Below, one piece after another: positions 7,018-11,535 of a stretch of 11,535 bases of DNA. The DNA is taken from positions 1-11,535 of the forward strand of contig JAIRVW010000056.1 in the NCBI GenBank assembly GCA_031253705.1. The letters run 5' to 3'. The number at the start of each line of letters is the position of its first letter. Within the stretch, counting starts at the first letter, position 1. The DNA comes from Brucellaceae bacterium. Lineage in GTDB: Bacteria > Pseudomonadota > Alphaproteobacteria > Rhizobiales > Rhizobiaceae. The position numbers were made by a program, and so were the translations under genes. The notes below the pieces were generated by a model. That model ran no database searches. It worked only from the letters and a program-made list of their open reading frames with translations, and was not told where the DNA came from.

Positions 7018-8718
7018 TTAATTCACCTTTTCCACTACGATAGCCTGAGTTAGAATTTGAGGACCACTCCAAAGACTACGAGCTATGTCCAACAAACGAC
7101 TTGCTCGCTTTTCGATCTGAATAGCGCCCCAATATTCTTCTTTCAAAAGCTCCCGTGTTATTTCAATATGAGTATTTTCCAATTTTATTTTTTTGTCAGA
7201 AAAGGAAAGATTTCCAAGTTCAGCATTGTAACCTGTTAAGGTAAGGTTGCCAAATGTATCGAGATAACGAGCATGAACCTCGCCTGCATCAGTCTCACCT
7301 AGTTCTTGAACCCATGCCTCTGTGATCGTTTGCGGCATAATATGCTCAATCGTTGTGTTTGCGAGATACACTTGCTCCTTATGCTCGAAGGATTGCTCTA
7401 ACTTCATAAGTACCCACTTTGTATAGCCACGACCATATTGTCGCTGGTACTTAAATGCTTCACTGAATTCGCCTTCACCAGGAAAGCGCCGCCCCCCCAC
7501 ACCCGACGACATAGATGCCAGCAACCACTCTGTATGGTTTTGTGCAGGAAACTGCCGAGCCCATTGCAAAAATATTTTATTCAGAACATTTGTGGGCACA
7601 CCCACAATGGCGCGCCTGACAACAAAAGCCTCAATCAATCCAAGACATTTTTCCAAATCAAAAACTGTCAAGAACCCTTGGTGTCGAGCATCCAACAGTC
7701 TTAATAACAATGGATAAGACGTTCCGACATCCAGTTCTTTTAGATTTTTCAATCGACGTCGAATGTTTGGATCGGACTCCTGATCTGGGTTAAGGATACT
7801 TGAGTACATAGAGGCAAATGATTTCATTTGCTGTACCTCCGTTTCAACATCCTTCGTAGTAACCATATTTTTAAGGCGTATCTTCGTCGCAACATAGATG
7901 CCTCTCTGATATATATTTTCCCCTTCCTTCATTGCATAATGTCGAAGAAACTCCGTCAAATTAGCACCAAGTTGCATCTCAATTGGAAGCCAATATGTAT
8001 TATAAATGTACTCTTGCTCTCCTCCAACAGAGACAGAATGGCGGAAACGCATTAGTATGTAATTACGGACAAGATCAGCCTGGGTAAGCTCTGCACCTTT
8101 GAAATTCAGACTCTCAAAAATCAAATAAGGGTCATCATCGTCACTAAGATTTATCATCACGACTTGGAGCGCATTTTCTAGAGTCGCAAGCACTTTCCTT
8201 GCATCAATCGGATCCCCGTTCAGATCAAGACTCGTTTTAAGCTGAGAGACAAAAAAGTCATAGGCCTCAGAAATTGCTCCGTAGGAAACCTTAACCTCAT
8301 CACGTAAAATGATAGTTTTATACTCATCTCGATTCACTTGCGTGGGCACGAACTTCAACACATCTTCAGGGTCAGCCGCGTGCTTATTAATAAGATACAC
8401 TTCCTGAATACGTTCAGAATTCTTCTCATCAAGGGTATCACGCAAGGCAGCGAGTAAAATTGATACGGTCGTCAGCCGCTGCTGCCCGTCAATGATCAAG
8501 TGTTTACTAACCCCTACCGGCACACTTTTGGCTGGCATGGAGACAATTGTCCCCATAAAATGCGCTAACTTTTCGTCGGAATCGTACTGCACCAATATAT
8601 CATCCCATAGCGTTTGCCAATTCGACTTTCGCCACGAGTATGGCCGCTGAAACAGCGGGATCAAATTTTGCTTTTCACCATTGAAATATTGGATAACTTT
8701 TGCCGGAGATGCTTCCAC
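7018..8718 (-). CDS. DUF262 and DUF1524 (HNH) protein, GmrSD-like type IV restriction / anti-phage nuclease
   Basis: A 566-residue protein. The N-terminal DUF262 domain (about 1-225) has PLFQRPYSW at 21-29, the signature IIDGQQRLTT at 75-84 (Asp77, Gln79, Arg81; nucleotide binding or hydrolysis in this family) and FESLNFKGAELTQADLVRNY at 201-220. The C-terminal DUF1524 domain has the HNH-type nuclease motif IEHIMPQ at 457-463 (His459) and the GNLTLTGYN region at 490-498. GmrSD, the model for this pair, cuts DNA carrying modified cytosines; single-chain forms such as this are common in defence islands. Substrate choice cannot be read here. The start is GTG at 8718, the only candidate after an upstream in-frame stop, with GGGGC about 8 bases before it. 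Base composition is clearly more AT-rich than the flanking genes and the gene stands alone, both signs of recent transfer. Its stop lies next to the broken end of the GNAT gene. Confidence 0.88.
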   Translation of the reverse strand: MEASPAKVIQYFNGEKQNLIPLFQRPYSWRKSNWQTLWDDILVQYDSDEKLAHFMGTIVSMPAKSVPVGVSKHLIIDGQQRLTTVSILLAALRDTLDEKNSERIQEVYLINKHAADPEDVLKFVPTQVNRDEYKTIILRDEVKVSYGAISEAYDFFVSQLKTSLDLNGDPIDARKVLATLENALQVVMINLSDDDDPYLIFESLNFKGAELTQADLVRNYILMRFRHSVSVGGEQEYIYNTYWLPIEMQLGANLTEFLRHYAMKEGENIYQRGIYVATKIRLKNMVTTKDVETEVQQMKSFASMYSSILNPDQESDPNIRRRLKNLKELDVGTSYPLLLRLLDARHQGFLTVFDLEKCLGLIEAFVVRRAIVGVPTNVLNKIFLQWARQFPAQNHTEWLLASMSSGVGGRRFPGEGEFSEAFKYQRQYGRGYTKWVLMKLEQSFEHKEQVYLANTTIEHIMPQTITEAWVQELGETDAGEVHARYLDTFGNLTLTGYNAELGNLSFSDKKIKLENTHIEITRELLKEEYWGAIQIEKRASRLLDIARSLWSGPQILTQAIVVEKVN

Positions 8719-9104
8719 GATATTTGCCCCAAAATAAAATCAAAGATGACAAGATATCCAAAGCTTACAAGACAGTTCCACCCTAAACTTATCTCAAGTG
8801 TATTTTATAAATACATTTACACAATAATTAACAGTTTTTATTCTGAAAATTCTTATTTCTGTATTCATCAAGCCCCTTTCACCCCCAAATTTTTCATGAG
8901 AAGAACATACGCTTCGGTCGAGAATCATTGAAACAATATACTCTAGCATTGGTATTTTATTGCAAAACACCTCCCTCATCATTTGTAGGAATATCTAAAT
9001 TCAAGAAGCGCTACGACGGCAATAAAACTGAGAAGAGCCTGCCTATTTTCTGAATAAGACGAAAAAACAGCCGCCCGTCAGCCCCCATGCAGTACAATAC
9101 AGCT
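8719..9104. other. AT-rich non-coding stretch upstream of the DUF262 gene
   Basis: No convincing gene lies in these 386 bases. The left part is strongly AT-rich (16 G or C in the 60 bases 8821-8880); the right part (about 9060-9104) returns to the composition of the flanking genome, so an island edge may lie near 9000-9060. A 62-codon frame on the - strand (8794-8982) has no ribosome site and no recognisable domain and was not called. The stretch must hold the DUF262 promoter. No flanking direct repeat, tRNA end or transposase remnant was recognised. Confidence 0.5.
8799..8815. promoter_or_regulatory. Palindrome TGTATTT-TAT-AAATACA upstream of the DUF262 gene
   Basis: Seven-base perfect arms around a three-base centre, 81 bases upstream of the DUF262 start. 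On the - strand it contains TATAAAAT-like sequence that could be a -10 box, and the symmetry could make it an operator. AT-rich surroundings raise the chance of such palindromes, so confidence is low. Confidence 0.3.
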
Positions 9105-9785
9105 CTATTGCACCCAGCGTGATGTTAAGAGCGCCAGCCGAGCCTGTTCTGCGCCCTGCGGTTTTACTTCCAATATACAGCGCAGCTTTACTCCGGCGAG
9201 CCTTGTCGCAACAGTGCATATCGTAGCCGTTAAATTCTCTTGAGCAACAATCTCATCAATCAGACCGCAGCCCAAAGCCTCCTGTGCTGAAATCATACGC
9301 GCCGTATTCAGTGCAACAGCCGGCTCTTTAAGACGCGACAAGTATCGTGTTTCACCCCGTACCAGCCCCCGCTCCGCCTCCGGCAGGCCGAATTTTGCTG
9401 TTTTAGAGGCAATGCGATAATGACAGGCAAGAACAATTTCATAGCCATCACCCAAGGCAGAACCGTTCACCACCACAATAACCGGCTTGGGAAACGCCTC
9501 AATCCGCGCAGTGACTTGCGGCAAGGTCGGTTCCGTTGACGGCAGGTCATGCTCTTTAATGTCCAATCCGGCCGCAAAGAGTTTCCTCTCACCGCGAATG
9601 ACGACTGCTTTAACGAGCCCGTATGTCTCTGCCATATCCATCGCCTGCATCAGCCCATCCCGTATCTCAGCTGAGATCGCGCTGACCGGCGCGTTACTGA
9701 TGGTGACCTGCAACAGTCCGCCATCGTAAAAAGCGGAGACAGAGTTTGAGAAATGAATGATTTTAAAGTCAGAACGGACAGACAT
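9105..9785 (-). CDS. Divergent short crotonase-fold protein (enoyl-CoA hydratase/isomerase family)
   Basis: A 226-residue protein of the crotonase fold, closest in style to the N-terminal domain of FadJ-type multifunctional enzymes. Seen: the VTISNAP-VSAIS start region, LFAAGLDIKEHD at 69-80 (first oxyanion-hole segment), VNGSALGDGYEIVLACHYRIA at about 106-126 (second segment) and FGLPEAERG at 132-140. Glu116 and Glu136 match the two catalytic glutamates of hydratases. Oddities: Asp113 replaces the middle Gly of the usual GGG, the conserved PGxGGTxRLPR stretch is replaced by VRGETRYLSR, and the chain stops about 30 residues short of a typical 258-residue crotonase. Activity may therefore differ or be lost. 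Start ATG 9785 is chosen because AGGAG lies five bases before it; the frame stays open for 39 more codons without family sequence. No dehydrogenase domain follows. Confidence 0.75.
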   Translation of the reverse strand: MSVRSDFKIIHFSNSVSAFYDGGLLQVTISNAPVSAISAEIRDGLMQAMDMAETYGLVKAVVIRGERKLFAAGLDIKEHDLPSTEPTLPQVTARIEAFPKPVIVVVNGSALGDGYEIVLACHYRIASKTAKFGLPEAERGLVRGETRYLSRLKEPAVALNTARMISAQEALGCGLIDEIVAQENLTATICTVATRLAGVKLRCILEVKPQGAEQARLALLTSRWVQ

Positions 9786-9790
9786 AATTG

Positions 9791-9795
9791 CTCCT
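9791..9795 (-). promoter_or_regulatory. Ribosome binding site that decides the crotonase-like start
   Basis: AGGAG on the - strand, five bases before ATG 9785. It supports the 226-residue product over the longer open frame beginning at 9902. Confidence 0.7.
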
Positions 9796-9828
9796 GAACC
9801 CCTATAAAGAAGGATAAGTGTTCCCGCC

Positions 9829-9849
9829 CTCATACAGAGACTGTATGAG
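9829..9849. promoter_or_regulatory. Inverted repeat in the leader of the crotonase-like gene (operator or mRNA hairpin)
   Basis: Nine-base perfect arms (CTCATACAG and CTGTATGAG) around AGA, 44 bases upstream of the chosen start. On the - strand a TATAAT hexamer lies just upstream at 9864-9869, so the repeat would fall shortly after the transcription start, a normal operator position. No good -35 partner was recognised. Confidence 0.4.
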
Positions 9850-9887
9850 AAGATATAAAGTTGATTATATTTTTGTATTTCACCGGC

Positions 9888-9915
9888 ACTCTCATCAGAC
9901 ATTTCCGATGAGAGT
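9888..9915. terminator. Inverted repeat downstream of the amidohydrolase gene
   Basis: ACTCTCATC (9888-9896) and its exact complement (9907-9915) around a ten-base loop, 43 bases past the amidohydrolase stop. The T-rich run (TTTTATTTAT) follows on the + strand, where no gene is called, so its use as a terminator for the - strand gene is uncertain. Confidence 0.35.
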
Positions 9916-9958
9916 TTTATTTATCTATCGTCGATCAATACTCGCCTCGCCCCATCCT

Positions 9959-11107
9959 CTAACGGTCACAATAGCACCGCACAAGTTTGTGCAGATATGC
10001 AGAGCCAGGATCGAGAAGCCCGTCATTAAAATCGTAGGTACTTGTATGTAATCCCATGCTGTCACCGTTACCGATCAGCACATAAGCGCCCGATACCTGT
10101 TCCAGCATAAAGGAAAAATCTTCACTCCCCATTGAAGGATGCTCCAGCTCAATGACAGCATCCGGCCCGAACAGGTCACGTGCCGCTCTGCCTGCATCTT
10201 CGACGGCGTCTGCATCATTGATTGTCGGCGGATAGCCTGTAAGCCACCTGAACTCCGCCCTGCAGCCTAGCCCTTCAGCATGCGTGCGACAGATCAACTC
10301 GACTTTGTTCCGCAGATTTTTACGGGTTTGCGCATTGAGCGAACGCATACTGATTTCCAGCTGCGCACTATTAGGAATGATATTGCATACTGTACCCGAC
10401 ACAAAGGCTCCCACGGTCACAACAGCAGCATCGTGCGGCGACACATTACGGGAAACAATGCTCTGAAGCGCGACAACGATATTTGCTCCGGCCACAATCG
10501 GATCAATGGTATCTTCAGGCCGCGCACCATGACCACCCTGACCATATATGGTTACTGTCACAGCATCGATTGCCGCACTCATCGATCCCTTGCGCATTGC
10601 GATTTTCCCCAAAGGCAATCCGGGGCGGTTGTGCATAGCGTAGATACGATCACAGGAGAATTTTTCGAATAGCCCGTCCTCAATCATCATCTGACCTCCG
10701 CCCTCAGTCTCCACAGCAGGTTGGAAAATCATCTGGGCAGTGCCTTTGAAATCAGGATCATGCGCCACTCGCCATGCTGCTCCCAAAAGCATGGAAGTAT
10801 GTCCGTCATGACCACAGGCGTGCATTTTTCCGGGAATAGCGCTGGCATAGGACAGGCCGGTTTCCTCATCCATCGGCAGTGCGTCCATGTCCGCACGCAA
10901 CCCGACAGAATGATTGCTGCCAGATCTGCGCAACGTGCCGACAACACCGGTTTGCCCTAAGCCTCGCGTTACTTCAAAACCCCAGTCGGAAAGAAGTTTT
11001 GCGACTAAATCCGATGTGCGGTGCTCTTCCAGTCCGAGTTCAGGATGCGCATGAATGTCATGACGGATCGCGATTAGCTCCGGCAAAAAATCCGCAAAAT
11101 TTTTCAT
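9959..11107 (-). CDS. M20-family amidohydrolase (aminoacylase / hippurate-hydrolase type)
   Basis: A 382-residue metallopeptidase-fold enzyme of the M20D group, which splits N-acyl or N-aroyl amino acids and similar amides in the cytoplasm. Seen: the N-terminal IRHDIHAHPELGLEEHRT (14-31), RADMDALPM (71-79), the metal motif HACGHDGH (96-103; Cys98, His100), FQPAVETEGGG (128-138; Glu133), His159 in MHNRPGLP, the dimerisation-domain motif GQGGHGARPEDTIDP (189-203), SEDFSFML (328-335) and HTSTYDFND (354-362; His354). The normal Glu-Glu pair of FQPAEE is Val132-Glu133 here, so the usual general base is missing while the metal ligand is kept. Start ATG 11107 is preceded by GGAGAG at six bases. It follows a substrate-binding protein gene on the same strand after 96 bases, so uptake and cleavage of one conjugate is a reasonable guess. 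Confidence 0.88.
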   Translation of the reverse strand: MKNFADFLPELIAIRHDIHAHPELGLEEHRTSDLVAKLLSDWGFEVTRGLGQTGVVGTLRRSGSNHSVGLRADMDALPMDEETGLSYASAIPGKMHACGHDGHTSMLLGAAWRVAHDPDFKGTAQMIFQPAVETEGGGQMMIEDGLFEKFSCDRIYAMHNRPGLPLGKIAMRKGSMSAAIDAVTVTIYGQGGHGARPEDTIDPIVAGANIVVALQSIVSRNVSPHDAAVVTVGAFVSGTVCNIIPNSAQLEISMRSLNAQTRKNLRNKVELICRTHAEGLGCRAEFRWLTGYPPTINDADAVEDAGRAARDLFGPDAVIELEHPSMGSEDFSFMLEQVSGAYVLIGNGDSMGLHTSTYDFNDGLLDPGSAYLHKLVRCYCDR

Positions 11108-11203
11108 TCTACGCTCTCCGTCCTAAGAAACCGGCTTCTGTTGAGATCACACGAACATACATCATCTTACACCCTGCAGCAGTCAGCCTGCATGCTTCCC
11201 CTG

Positions 11204-11535
11204 TTACGGGGCCTTAACCGGAACAGCTCCCTTCCCCCATTTTTCGAGTATTTTCTGAACGTCACCCGCCTGAAGCATTTTTGACAAGGGCGCATTTATC
11301 TTGTCGCGGGTTTCAGTGTCCCCTTTGCGCATGGCATAAGCGACCCCTTTGCCCAATATCGGATTGCCAAAAATATAAAGCTTCGCTTCATAATCAGCAC
11401 CATCCTCTGATTTCAGAAAGCTTTTGACAAAGCTGTCTCCCAGAACAGCATAATCAATTCGTCCGGCCTTCAAATCTGCGAGAACCGTATCTGCAGTGTC
11501 ATATGTCTTCACATTAAGATCAGATGCATAATGAG
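11204..11535 (-). CDS. ABC transporter substrate-binding protein, amino-acid type, C-terminal part (partial at window end)
   Basis: The frame stays open to the last base, so the 5' part lies outside the window; the GTG at 11512 is internal. The visible 110 residues match lobe I/II of periplasmic family 3 solute-binding proteins: VKTYDTADTVLADLKAGRIDYAVLGDS is the usual segment where a sequence-tag loop precedes the AGRIDA-type stretch, followed by GKGVAYAMRKGDTETRDKINAPLSKMLQAGDVQKILEKWG, the standard end of these proteins. It binds a small polar substrate in the periplasm and presents it to an ABC permease, presumably encoded elsewhere. The gene precedes the M20 amidohydrolase on the same strand. 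The ligand cannot be judged because the binding-site half is mostly missing. Confidence 0.85.
   Translation of the reverse strand, partial: HYASDLNVKTYDTADTVLADLKAGRIDYAVLGDSFVKSFLKSEDGADYEAKLYIFGNPILGKGVAYAMRKGDTETRDKINAPLSKMLQAGDVQKILEKWGKGAVPVKAP

Noticed and set aside
8614..8931. A 105-codon + strand frame overlapping the DUF262 start
   Set aside because: It begins inside the nuclease gene on the opposite strand, continues into AT-rich DNA, and has no domain or ribosome site.
8794..8982. A 62-codon - strand frame upstream of the nuclease gene, considered as a small partner or antitoxin
   Set aside because: There is no Shine-Dalgarno sequence and no recognisable fold, and it sits in AT-rich DNA where short frames are expected.
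8719..9104. Search for the missing GNAT N-terminus, for att-like direct repeats or for a tRNA end at the island edge
   Set aside because: No matching coding fragment, repeat of the 7011-7025 junction bases or tRNA-like sequence was found by eye.
9786..9902. N-terminal extension of the crotonase-like protein by 39 codons
   Set aside because: The added residues have no family similarity and contain the palindrome and part of the promoter region; ATG 9785 has a good ribosome site.
11198..11211. CCCC/GGGG hairpin at the 3' end of the substrate-binding protein gene
   Set aside because: The stem is only four base pairs and overlaps the stop codon, too weak to call a terminator.

Overview
The window looks like a chromosomal segment from an alphaproteobacterium, most likely Hyphomicrobiales and near the Brucella/Ochrobactrum/Pseudochrobactrum group. 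This rests on protein style and gene content only; no rRNA or tRNA is present to confirm it. All gene calls rest on motif recognition by eye.

Left block (1-2583, + strand): a tightly overlapping three-gene operon encodes the C-terminal end of a polyprenyl-phosphate glycosyltransferase (GT2), a YdjC/ChbG/HpnK-type sugar deacetylase and an ArnT/PMT-like membrane glycosyltransferase. The same three families in the same order (flmF2-naxD-flmK) decorate Francisella lipid A with an amino sugar. The predicted pathway is: load an N-acetylated sugar on undecaprenyl phosphate, deacetylate it, then transfer the amino sugar to a periplasmic acceptor such as lipid A. A 12-bp hairpin separates this operon from a convergent regulator gene.

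Second block (2696-6484): a 253-residue XRE-type regulator (- strand) is divergent from a two-gene sortase module (+ strand). The module has a VIT/VWA-domain surface protein with a C-terminal LPQTA sorting signal and, overlapping by one base, its dedicated class GN sortase. The divergent spacer holds three phased GGCAA repeats that could be an operator. An 18-bp perfect inverted repeat closes the block.

Third block (6546-9104, - strand): a GNAT acetyltransferase lacking its N-terminal part abuts, almost to the base, a 566-codon DUF262/DUF1524 gene. That gene encodes a GmrSD-like, probably type IV restriction or anti-phage nuclease. Upstream of it lie 386 bases of very AT-rich, apparently non-coding DNA. 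The simplest reading is that a small defence cargo was inserted into, or replaced part of, the ancestral region and destroyed the 5' end of the GNAT gene.

Right block (9105-11535, - strand): a short, divergent crotonase-fold protein has a palindrome in its leader. Upstream of it are an M20 amidohydrolase, whose usual catalytic-base glutamate is replaced by valine, and the C-terminal end of a periplasmic amino-acid-type ABC substrate-binding protein. The last two probably form an uptake-and-hydrolysis operon for an amino acid conjugate.
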